Source: G965218495 sp965262785 (lineage in GTDB: Bacteria; Bacteroidota; Rhodothermia; Rhodothermales; Bin80). Taken from it: DNA of 64,000 bases. The notes below the pieces were generated by a model. That model was not told the origin of the DNA. It was given only the letters and a program-made list of their open reading frames with translations, and did not search any database. Shown piece by piece: positions 10,165 through 18,926 of the stretch. Positions within the stretch are counted from its first letter, which is position 1, and the number at the start of each line of letters is the position of its first letter. Made by a program: the position numbers and the translations under genes. Location of the stretch: NCBI GenBank assembly GCA_965262785.1, contig OZ253559.1:682001-746000 (forward strand), given 5' to 3'.

Positions 10165-11058
10165 ATGCAAGAATCTATCGGCTTCATTGGACTGGGCATC
10201 ATGGGTCGCGGCATGGCCTGCAACCTTGTCAAGGCAGGATTTGCCGTACGCGTCTGGAACCGCACCGCGGCCCGCATGGCATCCGTAGTGGCATCGGGTG
10301 CGACGGCAGGAAGCAGTGCGGCAGACGTAGCGGCGAATAGCAACATCATTGTCCTCTGCGTTAGCGATACCGCCGACGTCGAAGAGGTCATCTTCGGTGA
10401 GCAAGGCGTAGCTTCGGGCGCAAAAAGCGGCGCACTCGTTGTCGATACAAGCACCATCAGCCCGGAGGCCACGCGGAGCATGGCCTCGCGCCTTGGCGCA
10501 CGCGGCATCCTTATGCTTGATGCACCGATCAGCGGTGGAAGCGAAGGTGCCGCGAAGGGAACGCTCAGCATCATGGTGGGCGGACAGGAGTCTCAGTTTT
10601 ACCGCGCGCTACCGGTCCTAAAAGCCTTGGGCCGGACCGTCACGCATGTAGGCGGCCATGGTGCGGGGCAGACCGTGAAGCTCGTAAATCAAATCCTGGT
10701 TGTTGGTACGATGCTGGCTGTAAGTGAAGCCCTACTCTTTGCCGAGGCCGGCGGCCTGGACCTCAACAAGACACTCGCGGCCATAGAGCATGGCGCAGCG
10801 GGCAGCTGGATGCTTTCCAACCGAGGCATTCAAGCCATTGCAAGAGACTGGCGCCCGGGCTTCACAATTGACCTGCAGCAAAAGGACTTGCGCCTTGTAC
10901 TGGAAGCCGCGGACCAATTCGGTGCACCTCTGCCGGCAACAAGTTTGTGTTTTCAGCTATACCGCACGCTCCAGGCGCGAAATCTGGGACATGAAGGCAA
11001 TCATGCGCTGCTGAAGGCACTTGAGCATCTGTCGGGCATAGAGGTGGGAAGCGAATAG
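10165..11058 (+). CDS. NAD(P)-dependent beta-hydroxyacid dehydrogenase (HIBADH / tartronate semialdehyde reductase type)
   Basis: 297 residues, typical for the 3-hydroxyisobutyrate / 2-hydroxy-3-oxopropionate reductase family. It starts with the Rossmann fingerprint IGFIGLGIMGRGMACNLVK (residues 5-23), has the substrate-binding signature DAPISGGSEGAAKGTLSIM near residue 120, and the catalytic lysine in GAGQTVKLVNQ near residue 173. These enzymes interconvert beta-hydroxyacids and semialdehydes. It follows the LarA-like gene after 275 bp and is followed by the lactonase after 2 bp, so at least the latter two share a transcript. The substrate is not deducible. A GarR-like role in sugar-acid breakdown fits the cluster. 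Confidence 0.85.
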   Translation: MQESIGFIGLGIMGRGMACNLVKAGFAVRVWNRTAARMASVVASGATAGSSAADVAANSNIIVLCVSDTADVEEVIFGEQGVASGAKSGALVVDTSTISPEATRSMASRLGARGILMLDAPISGGSEGAAKGTLSIMVGGQESQFYRALPVLKALGRTVTHVGGHGAGQTVKLVNQILVVGTMLAVSEALLFAEAGGLDLNKTLAAIEHGAAGSWMLSNRGIQAIARDWRPGFTIDLQQKDLRLVLEAADQFGAPLPATSLCFQLYRTLQARNLGHEGNHALLKALEHLSGIEVGSE

Positions 11059-11060
11059 CT

Positions 11061-12119
11061 ATGGCGAGGCTTTACGTAGGCACCTATACTCAGCCCGAGG
11101 ATCACGTAGACGGCCGCGGCGAAGGTATTTATTGCTTTCACCTCAACGAAGTCACACTTGCCCTCACGCTGCAGAGTATAGAGCGCGGCGCAACCAATCC
11201 CTCGTTTCTGTCACTGAGTGCTTCCTCCTCAAGGTTGTATGCTGTGGCCGAGATCACGGCGGGCCATGGCAAACTGTTCGCCTATGCGGTCAACAGCGCC
11301 ACGGGTAAGCTGACACTGCTGAACCATCAATCTACACTTGGGGCCGCGCCCTGCTACGTCAGCGTGGATGACAAACACGTTCTGGTAGCCAACTATCTGG
11401 GGGGCTCCGTGGTAGTATTGCCCAAAGACAAACACGGTGGAGTGGGACCCGCTTCGGAACACAGAGTCCATAGCGGGTCCAGTGTCAATGAGTCTCGGCA
11501 GGAGGGCCCGCATCCCCATGCGATCGTTCTGGATCCAATGCGCAGGTGCGCGCTTGTACCGGATCTGGGAACAGATACCGTGGTGTCGTATCAGTACGAC
11601 TCCACCCAAGGCCGGCTTTTACGGGCATCGGTAGCCCTGCGCACACGTGCCGGCGCGGGTCCCAGGCACCTGGTTTTTGCCGATTCCGGCCGCTTTGCCT
11701 ACCTGGTAAACGAGTTGGATTCGACAATCATCGCCTGCCGGTACGAGAATGGCATCCTAAACGAGATCCAGACGGTTGCTGCGCTGCCTAGTAGCTTTGC
11801 CGGTACGCCGTCCGGTGCTGATATACACCTGCACCCCTCCGGCAGGTTTCTATATGCGTCGCTGCGGGACCTGAGTTGCATCATCAGGATGCGGGTTGAT
11901 GCGAATACCGGCCGTTTGGCAGGACGTGCCTACGCGCACGTTCTGGGTAGCACGCCACGAAACTTTGCCATAGACCCCCACGGGCACTACGTTATCGTGG
12001 CAAACCAGGATTCTGACTCGCTCGTCGTGATGACTATTGACCCCGACAACGGGCTGCTCAGCCCAAAGGGCTCACCGGCCACCGTACCCAGTCCCGCGTG
12101 TGTCGTAATCGTCCCGTAG
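11061..12119 (+). CDS. Beta-propeller lactonase (6-phosphogluconolactonase/YbhE type)
   Basis: 352 residues, close to the family length. It opens with RLYVGTYTQPEDHVDGRGEG and shows the repeated blades of the seven-bladed lactonase fold: NPSFLSLS, GPHPHAIVLDPM with the family HPH element, GAGPRHLVFADSGRFAYLVNE, and a late STPRNFAIDPHGHYVIVANQ blade. Members hydrolyse sugar lactones such as 6-phosphogluconolactone, and related ones cleave other lactones. No signal peptide, so cytoplasmic. It is 2 bp after the hydroxyacid dehydrogenase and probably cotranscribed. A lactone made by a sugar dehydrogenase such as the Gfo/Idh/MocA enzyme at 13144 would be a natural substrate. Confidence 0.82.
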   Translation: MARLYVGTYTQPEDHVDGRGEGIYCFHLNEVTLALTLQSIERGATNPSFLSLSASSSRLYAVAEITAGHGKLFAYAVNSATGKLTLLNHQSTLGAAPCYVSVDDKHVLVANYLGGSVVVLPKDKHGGVGPASEHRVHSGSSVNESRQEGPHPHAIVLDPMRRCALVPDLGTDTVVSYQYDSTQGRLLRASVALRTRAGAGPRHLVFADSGRFAYLVNELDSTIIACRYENGILNEIQTVAALPSSFAGTPSGADIHLHPSGRFLYASLRDLSCIIRMRVDANTGRLAGRAYAHVLGSTPRNFAIDPHGHYVIVANQDSDSLVVMTIDPDNGLLSPKGSPATVPSPACVVIVP

Positions 12120-12205
12120 CCTTGGCGTTGTAGTACGTGGTGATAATTCTGTACTTTGCGGCGCCTGTACTCACAATATGCACTTTATTTCCTATGGCAC
12201 TCTAC

Positions 12206-13123
12206 ATGCACAAGCCATTTTCCAGGCGCGACTTTCTGAAGGCGACAGCAGGCACTCTTGGTGCTGCCGCCATAGCCACTGGATGTGGCTCCGACGGTGG
12301 ATACGACGAAACGGCACCTGACGCCGCAGCCGGCATGACTTTATCGAACGTGCCCGTCGGCGTTCAGATGTTTTGCTTTCGGCATCTTCTTGAAAATGAC
12401 TTCGAAGGCGCACTTGCACAGATAGCCACCTTGGGCTATGACGGCGTGGAATTTGCAGGCTATTATGACTATAGCGCGGCTGATCTGCGCAAACTGCTGG
12501 ACGGCCATGGCCTGATAGCCTGCGGTGCGCATGTCGGAATCGACATGCTGCTGGGTGATGAGCTGCAGCGCTCGATCGACTTTCATGGGGAGCTCGGGAA
12601 CACCAGCCTTATCGTGCCCGCAATCGGAAACGATCGCCGCTCACCTATGGATGCCGTTATGCGGACGGCCGAAGAGCTTACCGCCATCCAGGAAACGCTC
12701 AGGGCGCACGGAATGAGTACCGGCTACCACTGCCACGCGTACAGTTTTGATGCGCCCGTGGAAGGCCAGACCATTTGGGATATCCTGGCCAACAACACGC
12801 CGGACGACCTTATCATGCAGCTTGACACCGGCAATGCTGCCAATGGCGGTGCGGATATCCCTGATGTGATCAGATCAACGACTGGCCGCATTCGCTCGAT
12901 GCACGTAAAGCCGTTTACGCATGGCGCAGAACATCCATTTGCACCATTTATCGGCGACGACAAGCTGCCGTGGGCTGAGATATTTGAACTCAGCGAGTCA
13001 GAAGGCGGCATTGAGTGGTACGTCGTCGAATACGAGGATGAGTCTCACCCGCCACTGGAAGCACTGAAGACTAACCGGGATCGCGTTCGAGATTTGGGCC
13101 GGGTTGGTATGAGCGCTGGCTAA
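12206..13123 (+). CDS. Tat-exported sugar phosphate isomerase/epimerase-like TIM barrel lipoprotein
   Basis: I chose ATG 12206 because it puts a twin-arginine signal directly at the N-terminus (MHKPFSRRDFLKATAGTLG) followed by a lipobox-like ATGCGS. The upstream in-frame ATG at 12194 and start at 12137 would only add a poor leader. The mature part is an AP-endonuclease-2-type TIM barrel: VGVQMFCFRHLL, LGYDGVEFAGYYDYS, GYHCHAYSFDAP, MQLDTGNAANGG, RIRSMHVKPF, EWYVVEYED. The His, Asp and Glu residues in these strands are the usual metal and substrate ligands. Exported members are common next to Gfo/Idh/MocA oxidoreductases and DUF1080 proteins, where they probably act on keto-sugars rather than sugar phosphates. 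Confidence 0.8.
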   Translation: MHKPFSRRDFLKATAGTLGAAAIATGCGSDGGYDETAPDAAAGMTLSNVPVGVQMFCFRHLLENDFEGALAQIATLGYDGVEFAGYYDYSAADLRKLLDGHGLIACGAHVGIDMLLGDELQRSIDFHGELGNTSLIVPAIGNDRRSPMDAVMRTAEELTAIQETLRAHGMSTGYHCHAYSFDAPVEGQTIWDILANNTPDDLIMQLDTGNAANGGADIPDVIRSTTGRIRSMHVKPFTHGAEHPFAPFIGDDKLPWAEIFELSESEGGIEWYVVEYEDESHPPLEALKTNRDRVRDLGRVGMSAG

Positions 13124-13143
13124 GCCGCTTGCGGGGGCCATTG

Positions 13144-14286
13144 ATGAGAAACTTCAGCAGCATTGGGGTCGCAGTCGCCGGTGCCGGCTTCATTGGACCG
13201 GTCCATGTTGAAGCCTTGAAGCGGCTCGGCGTACACGTGACGGGTGTTCTAGGCAAGGGGCCCGCCAAGTCCGATCAGGCCGCCCGGCGCCTCGGACTGC
13301 CACGGGGCTATGCTTCCTACGATGAGGTGCTCGCTGACAGTGCGGTGGAAACAGTGCACTTGGCAATCCCGAACGTACTTCACTACGAATACTCGCGAAG
13401 GGCACTCTTGGCAAATAAGCACGTGATGTGCGAAAAACCGCTGGCGCTGGACGCGTCCGAGGCGCATACACTCGTCGCACTGGCCAAGGAGGCAGGATTG
13501 CATGCGGGGGTGTGCTACAACATCCGGTTCTACCCACTGAACCTGGATGTACGGGAACGCCTGAAGAAGATGGGTCGAATATTCTCGGTCGTGGGCCGGT
13601 ACGTGCAGGACTGGCTGCTGTACGACACCGACTACAATTGGCGCGTGCTCGCCAGCGAGGGCGGCACTCTGCGCGCCGTGGCAGACATAGGCACACACTG
13701 GATGGACCTCATCGTGTCGGTTACAGGTCTGGCGGTTGATGCCGTGTTTGCGGACCTGCGAACCGTCCATAAGGTGCGCAACCGCCCCGTGGGCGAGGTG
13801 AAAACGTTTACTGGCTCCGGCGATGTAGCACGCGAACCGGTAAACGTTGAAACGGACGATACCGGGTGCATCCTTTTTCGATTCAAAGGCGGAGCTCAGG
13901 GGATGCTGTGGGTTTCACAGGTGACGGCGGGGAGGAAAAATATGCTTCAGTATGAGGTTTCTGCTTCAAAAGGTGCGCTGGCCTGGAACAGTGAACGCCC
14001 CAATGAGCTTTGGTTAGGCCACCGAGACAAACCCAGCGAGGTATTCCTGCGCGACCCGGCTCTGCTGAGCGACTTGGCTCGCGGATATACCAACTACCCG
14101 GGAGGGCATAACGAGGGGTTCCCGGATGCATTTAAGGGGTGCTTTCGGGCGTTCTATTCTGCCATTGCCTCAAATGCGCCTCTGGATGATGTGCTGTACC
14201 CCACCTTTGCGCAGGGCGCACACGAAATTGTGCTGTGCGACGCCATCCTGCAGAGCCATCGGGAAGAGCGGTGGGTTTCTCTGTAG
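13144..14286 (+). CDS. Gfo/Idh/MocA-family sugar oxidoreductase
   Basis: About 380 residues. The N-terminal Rossmann fold is clear (IGVAVAGAGFIGPVHVEALKR), followed by the family signature ANKHVMCEKPLALDASEA, whose Lys contacts cofactor and substrate, and GVCYNIRFYP. The C-terminal domain has GTHWMDLI, with the catalytic His of the family, and a beta-sheet region. I prefer ATG 13144 over the TTG at 13129, because the protein from 13144 starts just before the Rossmann strand. It begins 20 bp after the isomerase-like gene. Such enzymes oxidise sugar hydroxyls, often at C3, with NAD(P). No export signal, so cytoplasmic. Exact substrate unknown. Confidence 0.85.
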   Translation: MRNFSSIGVAVAGAGFIGPVHVEALKRLGVHVTGVLGKGPAKSDQAARRLGLPRGYASYDEVLADSAVETVHLAIPNVLHYEYSRRALLANKHVMCEKPLALDASEAHTLVALAKEAGLHAGVCYNIRFYPLNLDVRERLKKMGRIFSVVGRYVQDWLLYDTDYNWRVLASEGGTLRAVADIGTHWMDLIVSVTGLAVDAVFADLRTVHKVRNRPVGEVKTFTGSGDVAREPVNVETDDTGCILFRFKGGAQGMLWVSQVTAGRKNMLQYEVSASKGALAWNSERPNELWLGHRDKPSEVFLRDPALLSDLARGYTNYPGGHNEGFPDAFKGCFRAFYSAIASNAPLDDVLYPTFAQGAHEIVLCDAILQSHREERWVSL

Positions 14287-14727
14287 GTTTGGATTCCAAA
14301 TGAGTGGCAATTGCAGAAGACGCAGGGTTGTCCAGGCTCTTCTCACGCACCAGCGCACCGCCCCGAAGTCCAAAGTTGGCCAGACACGACTCGACGGCCG
14401 GGTGCTGCCGCCGCGCCGCCTTGAATGCAGGCGCGCCAGAATCCACATGCTGGCCAGCTGTACGCCTGATTCGGCTTTTGCCTTGCTACGAGGCGGTTAC
14501 ATTCACGTGCCGTTCAGTGCTTGATGTCGCTGCCAGCGGTAAACCACCAGTGGGTGCTATTGCTGGTCCAACGCTGGCTGACGGCACTGGTGTCCATGTC
14601 GGACGCGCCGGTACAGCAGCGGGCTCGCGGCACGCCGTAGGACGGGGTGATCAGTCCGTCCTTGGCCCGCCTGTTCCCGCATTTGCTGTCGATCTGTGGA
14701 TTGGTCCTATGCCTCTAGCGCTTGGCT
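14287..14727. other. Convergent intergenic region
   Basis: 441 bp between the plus-strand oxidoreductase and the minus-strand amidohydrolase, so it should hold both 3' ends. Open frames here overlap neighbouring genes or have atypical composition. I saw no convincing gene and no clear intrinsic terminator. Confidence 0.4.
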
Positions 14728-16128
14728 TCACGGGCATATGGGGGGTGCTTCGTAGTCCAAGCCCAGCAACCGGAAGTAATTCTGGCCCAGCGCGATGTTC
14801 CGGAACGCATCGTCGTCAAGGGAACGGTTGATGCGGCTGGTCACTTCCAATTCAGTCCGGTAAATGTCCAGGCTCTTTTCGTGCGAAGCCAGGAAGTCCG
14901 TGCCCGGGAGAATCCGTTCGGAGTGTGTGTTCAGAAACGGCACATATGCCGCAAGACCCTCGGGAGTCGAGAAGTACGCGTCATCAAGTACACGCCAGGC
15001 TATGTCCAGCATCAGGTTGGGATAGCGCTCCAGCAACGCCGTCATCAGCTCGACGTGCCGGGCGGCGTCCATAGTGGTGAGCTCCCGGGAAAGGCCCATG
15101 TGTACCCAAACGATCACGTTGTCCGGATACCGCCGCAGCACCTCTTCCATCAGCGGCAAGTAGAGGGTCGGGGCGTCCTCGCTGCCCAGATCCGAGTGCA
15201 CCGCAAACGGAAAACCACGATCTCGCAGTACTTCCATGAAAGGAGCCCACTCGCTGATGGTAGCCGGGGAAACCGGCGTGTGCCCGTTGTCGAACAGCGC
15301 CTGCTTCACCAAGTTGACCTCGCCCATCCACTGAAAGAGTCCCGGATACTCCGTTTCCAGCAGCTCGATGCCGGGTGGAATTGTCTCCGGTTCCGCAAGA
15401 TCTGGAAAGGTCATCGAAAGCGTCAGATGAACGCCCGACTGCGCCGCTGTAACGTAGTTGGCAGCGTTGACGAAGTCGTTCTTCAGCGATGGCGTCACCG
15501 GCGTTCCGGGGCAGTCCAGGTAGTAGGTGCAGGAGGATGTGACCGGTAGCGTCTGGCCGATGCCGTAGATGTTGGCGAACAGCACGCCGGTCTCCTCGAA
15601 ATACTGCAACAATTTCTCGAATGGAACGGCCGGTCCGCCGAACGGCCGGAAGTGTACGTGGGTGTCGATCACTGAGGTCTGAGGCTGCACGGACCGGTCG
15701 TAGCAGGGCGGATCGTCGGACAGGAATGCGTCAAGCGCCAGCGGGGCTGGCGCCTCGACCATCGTCGCCAACTCCATAACGCATCCGGAAAGGCCCGCAG
15801 CGCACAGGGCGAAGATCAGCGCGGCTATCGCAGTGGTCGTGCTGTTCGCAGTCAAGGAAGGCTTGGGCTCACTTTCTCCTATCCCCTTGAATAGCGGGGC
15901 ACCAAATGTAGGACACTGTCCAGTCTCGCGATACTGTTCTCGCCGGTGCCTTTCTTGCATGGTCTCAAAGGCCTGACCTTCGTTGACTTGGCTGCCCACC
16001 ACAACGCGACGATGAATTTCCACGATGATCGTATCTGCTGGACGATTGGGATTGTGCGAATAAGGCAACTCTTGCCAAGGTAAGTATCTCCCGCTATCTG
16101 TTGTGTTGCGGGCGAAGATATTCATCAT
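14728..16128 (-). CDS. Lipoprotein amidohydrolase (amidohydrolase 2 type)
   Basis: The open frame has 466 codons, but the first 80-90 are probably not translated: a hydrophobic stretch ending LCAAGLSGC at residue 116 is a clear lipoprotein signal, so the real start should be about 20-35 codons upstream of it, with a non-ATG codon possible. The mature protein has the metal-binding DTHVHFRP (H-x-H, residues 155-162), GEVNLVKQAL, FAVHSDLGS, VIVWVHMGLS, YPNLMLDIAW and ILPGTDFLAS, the ordered ligands of PF04909-type TIM-barrel hydrolases or decarboxylases. It is anchored outside the cytoplasm and stands alone on its strand. Substrate unknown. Confidence 0.75.
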   Translation of the reverse strand: MMNIFARNTTDSGRYLPWQELPYSHNPNRPADTIIVEIHRRVVVGSQVNEGQAFETMQERHRREQYRETGQCPTFGAPLFKGIGESEPKPSLTANSTTTAIAALIFALCAAGLSGCVMELATMVEAPAPLALDAFLSDDPPCYDRSVQPQTSVIDTHVHFRPFGGPAVPFEKLLQYFEETGVLFANIYGIGQTLPVTSSCTYYLDCPGTPVTPSLKNDFVNAANYVTAAQSGVHLTLSMTFPDLAEPETIPPGIELLETEYPGLFQWMGEVNLVKQALFDNGHTPVSPATISEWAPFMEVLRDRGFPFAVHSDLGSEDAPTLYLPLMEEVLRRYPDNVIVWVHMGLSRELTTMDAARHVELMTALLERYPNLMLDIAWRVLDDAYFSTPEGLAAYVPFLNTHSERILPGTDFLASHEKSLDIYRTELEVTSRINRSLDDDAFRNIALGQNYFRLLGLDYEAPPICP

Positions 16129-16174
16129 GGAACCTATACTGATTAGTTCACACCCTTGGCGGCTGGATGCGTAG

Positions 16175-17140
16175 GAGGGGCAAGCAAGATCGAGGAAATC
16201 TTGGCCAAGCCTGGGCGCTCATACCGCACGGGAATCACGCTCTAGGAACTGACACAGCGGATACCGGACGAGGCGGCTGCCCGCAAGTGGTATGAGGCCG
16301 TGCACGGGCCGGACGGCGAACTATCCTGTTTGCGCTGCAGCAGCGCGAATGTTTACCGCTGCAGGCACAAGGCCATGCCGGTTCGCTGCCGAGACTGCAA
16401 GAAGTACTTCAGCGTGAAGACCGGAACGGCGCTGGAGACCAGCAGCCTGCCCCTGAATGCGTGGGTCTGGGCGATTTACCATGAGGCCACAAGCCTCAAG
16501 GGCGTGTCGAGTATGAAGTTGCATTGTGATTTGGGCGTGCGGCAGGCTACGGCCTGGTTCATGCTGCAGCGCATTCGGGAGGGCTTGGTGCCTGCCATGC
16601 CCGCGTTCACAGGGCCCGTGGCCGGTGGTAATTGACGAGGCCTACTTCGGGGGACTTGACAAGAACCAGCACGAATGGATGCGGGCCAACCTTGGGCGCG
16701 GGCCTGCGGGCAAGACTGTGCAGTATTGGGCTTAAAGGATCGTAAGACAGGCAAGGCCAAGGCGCCGGTGGCGAAGACCACCGACGCCGCAACCTAGCAG
16801 CAATGCGTGTACGATAACACGGAAATCAACGCAACCGTCTATGCCGACGAGGCCCCTGCCTGCAAGGGCATGATTGACGTGGAACACGGACCGGTCAAAC
16901 ACTCGGTGAGCGAGTACGTCAATGGCATGGCGCACACCAACGGCGTGGAATCATTCTGGGCCGCTCTGAAGTGGGTCTACTATGGGTGCCCACCACATAA
17001 GCGAGAAGCGCTTGAACCGCTACGTAGCACAATTCGCGGGCAAGAGCAATCTGCGGTATCTGAATACCGAGGTTCAAATACAACACATCGTGGCGGGCAT
17101 GATCGGACGCAGGCTGCTGTACAGGGAGTTGACAGCATAG
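16175..17140 (+). pseudogene. IS1595-family transposase remnant with several stops and frameshifts
   Basis: Pieces in different frames assemble into an ISXO2/IS1595-type transposase: KPGRSYRTGITL, then a TAG at 16243, then ELTQRIPDEAAARKWYEAV; a zinc ribbon (LSCLRCSS to RCRDCKKYFSVKTGT); LNAWVWAIYHEATSLKG; after a shift near 16620, VIDEAYFGGLDKNQHEW; a stop near 16735 and a TAG at 16796; YADEAPACKGM; SEYVNGMAHTNGVESFWAALK; and after another shift near 17000, LNRYVAQFAG and IVAGMIGRRLLYRELTA ending at 17140. The DDE residues are still visible but the gene cannot make a full product. No inverted repeats or target duplication were identified. Confidence 0.85.
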
Positions 17141-17376
17141 TGGCTGCGCAGTTTTTTGCCTTAGCCGAGCCAGAAACGTCAGTGGGGCCGCTTGTGGACT
17201 TCCACGAAGTGGACAAGGAGACTGACGTAAACAGCCTCAATCTGAATTGGCGGGAAGCATACTTAATCGGCAACGCGCCGAGTCCGAATCCACACTACGG
17301 CGTCAAGAGGGTGCTGGAGTTGGCGCGCATGCTGTTGCGGCTCAAGGAATACACGGCCAAACCCCGGCCCAAGTAG
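17140..17376 (+). CDS. Small hypothetical protein overlapping the IS1595 stop
   Basis: A 78-codon frame starts with GTG at 17140, overlapping the last base of the transposase stop (TAGTG), and ends at 17376. The product (VAAQFFALAEPETSVGP at the start, VLELARMLLRLKEYTAKPRPK-like basic end) resembles no family I know. The overlap with the transposase stop suggests it was translationally coupled to it and belongs to the element. The decay of the transposase means it may no longer be expressed. Whether it is a true second gene of this IS group is unproven. Confidence 0.35.
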   Translation: MAAQFFALAEPETSVGPLVDFHEVDKETDVNSLNLNWREAYLIGNAPSPNPHYGVKRVLELARMLLRLKEYTAKPRPK

Positions 17377-17424
17377 CGGGGGTTGGCTTCAACTATTCAG
17401 TATGCGTCCCCAAACATGTCTGTG

Positions 17425-17640
17425 CTAACTCGTTGTGTCGCAATTATATAGCGTAATTCTCTCCCAACTACGGCGGAATTGAGCTGCGAGGTTCTGGACG
17501 CTGCCTTTGTGGTAATCGGATCGTCGGGCCGCCTCCTCTGCGGAGAGACCTTCGACATGCATGGCGCGCAGGGCCTCATACCTGCGGTGGTTGGAGTTGG
17601 AGGAAGAGATGGGCAAGGGAGGACATACGCAATTGTTCAT
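17425..17640 (-). pseudogene. Fragment of a transposase N-terminal helix-turn-helix domain
   Basis: A 71-codon minus-strand frame from ATG 17640 contains YEALRAMHVEGLSAEEAARR and KGSVQNLAAQFRR. This resembles the N-terminal HTH of some large transposases, which carry Y-E-A-L-R, an S-A-E-E-A-A-R-R helix and a G-S-x-R/Q-N-L-x-x-Q-F-R recognition helix. The frame stops directly after that helix, and the rest of a transposase is absent, so this looks like a remnant. It lies next to the decayed IS1595 copy, marking this as a transposon graveyard. Confidence 0.5.
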
Positions 17641-18462
17641 ATAAGTAGTATATCCCGATGTAGCACAATACAATCACAGATGCAAGCCACTGCAGCCATT
17701 GGAAACAAAAGAGGCCATCAATGCCTCCACAGATACCTTCAGTCGCCAAATACCGCCCTGGAGACATACGAATACGCGTAGCCTTGACGCCTTCTCATTA
17801 TTGATATAGTGGTATATACTGGCTAGCAGTGCTTACTCGTATGCTGCCTGAAAAGTATATAATGAGCCAGAGGACCAAAAGCCTTTGTCAGGGCGCGCAA
17901 AGGGCTTGTATCGACTGTCAAGGACTCTCTTCAATTCTGGCTCTTGGAATTCGAGGCAAAGATCCCCGCCCTATGCACCGCCCGGCCGGCAGTTAGCACC
18001 ACACAAATCATCGGGAAGCACTCGGCTTCCTGGCAGGAATTAAACCCTGCCAGGAAGCTTGCGGTACGCTCCTTGCTTTCAATCACGCCTGGCATGAATC
18101 GTCCGATTGACTGCATCGGGTTGACACACTCCCTGTGCTGCCGCCCGCCAAGCGCTGTACTGCCCTGTCGGAGCCCCGCGAGTTTATGCACGCTGCCGCA
18201 GTGCCCATCAGCCTTCAGCCAATCGGGCTGCACCAGGCCGCGCCCGCACACGGAGCTGGAATCGCTTCCTAATCGCACATCTGCCAGCTCAGTCGGGCGG
18301 CCCTGCCATGACGCTTTGTGAAGAAACGGTGCCCGGCGTATCTTGACGAGTCGCATCGGATTCTGGCAGCGAGGACGGGTACGCGCTAACGGTTTGCGTT
18401 ACCAGCACTTCAGCGAGGACCGTGTGCCGTTGTCAAGTCCGAAACTCAACCCGAATAAAGCC
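17641..18462. other. Non-coding stretch between transposon remains and the transporter gene
   Basis: 822 bp with no supported gene. The part around 17780-17870 is AT-rich (several TATA-like runs), unlike the GC-rich neighbourhood, and may be promoter or foreign DNA. Open frames between 17930 and 18360 on both strands lack recognisable motifs and are judged chance frames. Confidence 0.4.
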
Positions 18463-18924
18463 ATGAAAGCAGCTTTCTTTGCCCTTACCCTAGGCCTTGG
18501 AGTGGTCCTGGCCGTACACCTTGCGATGAACGGAAAAGTCGGCGCAGCCATCGAGAACCCACGCGTAGCTAATGCCGTTTTCTGGTGCATCGGAGCGGTG
18601 ACTGCTATCATTGTAGGCCTGACCGGCTGGCAATCCGGTGCCCTCTCTGCGCTTTCTAACGTACATCCGCTACTTCTCACAGCCGGCGCGCTGGGCGCGA
18701 TGCTGGTATTTGCCATCGCCGCACTCATACCGCAGGTCGGGGCTGCAACGCTCTTCATATCGCTCCTCAGCGGCCAGGTTGTTACGGCTATGGTGATGTC
18801 ACACTACGGGTGGCTCGGATCGCCGGTCGAAGAGATCAACATCTTCAAGGTCATTGGCGTGGCGCTCATGATCGGAGGAGCGATCATCGTCACGTTCACA
18901 GACGAAATATTCCGCCTGAATTAG
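18463..18924 (+). CDS. Small DMT-family membrane transporter (YdcZ/DUF606 type)
   Basis: From ATG 18463, 153 residues with about five hydrophobic segments: FFALTLGLGVVLAVHLAMNG, ANAVFWCIGAVTAIIVGL, LLLTAGALGAMLVFAIAALI, ATLFISLLSGQVVTAMVM, and VIGVALMIGGAIIVTF at the end. Length and the closing G-x-x-L-M-x-G-G-x-x-I-V motif match the short DMT (DUF606/YdcZ) transporters, half-size relatives of the EamA group. The upstream in-frame start at 18343 would add a charged leader and is less likely. It ends 2 bp before the aldo/keto reductase start, indicating one transcript. The transported molecule is unknown. Confidence 0.75.
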   Translation: MKAAFFALTLGLGVVLAVHLAMNGKVGAAIENPRVANAVFWCIGAVTAIIVGLTGWQSGALSALSNVHPLLLTAGALGAMLVFAIAALIPQVGAATLFISLLSGQVVTAMVMSHYGWLGSPVEEINIFKVIGVALMIGGAIIVTFTDEIFRLN

Positions 18925-18926
18925 CT

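Noticed and set aside
14722..15549. A 275-codon plus-strand frame opposite the amidohydrolase.
   Set aside because: Antisense shadow; the minus strand has the ordered metal ligands and a lipoprotein signal.
17931..18356. Overlapping 125- and 141-codon frames on opposite strands before the transporter gene.
   Set aside because: No motif, no ribosome site, mutually antisense; treated as chance frames.
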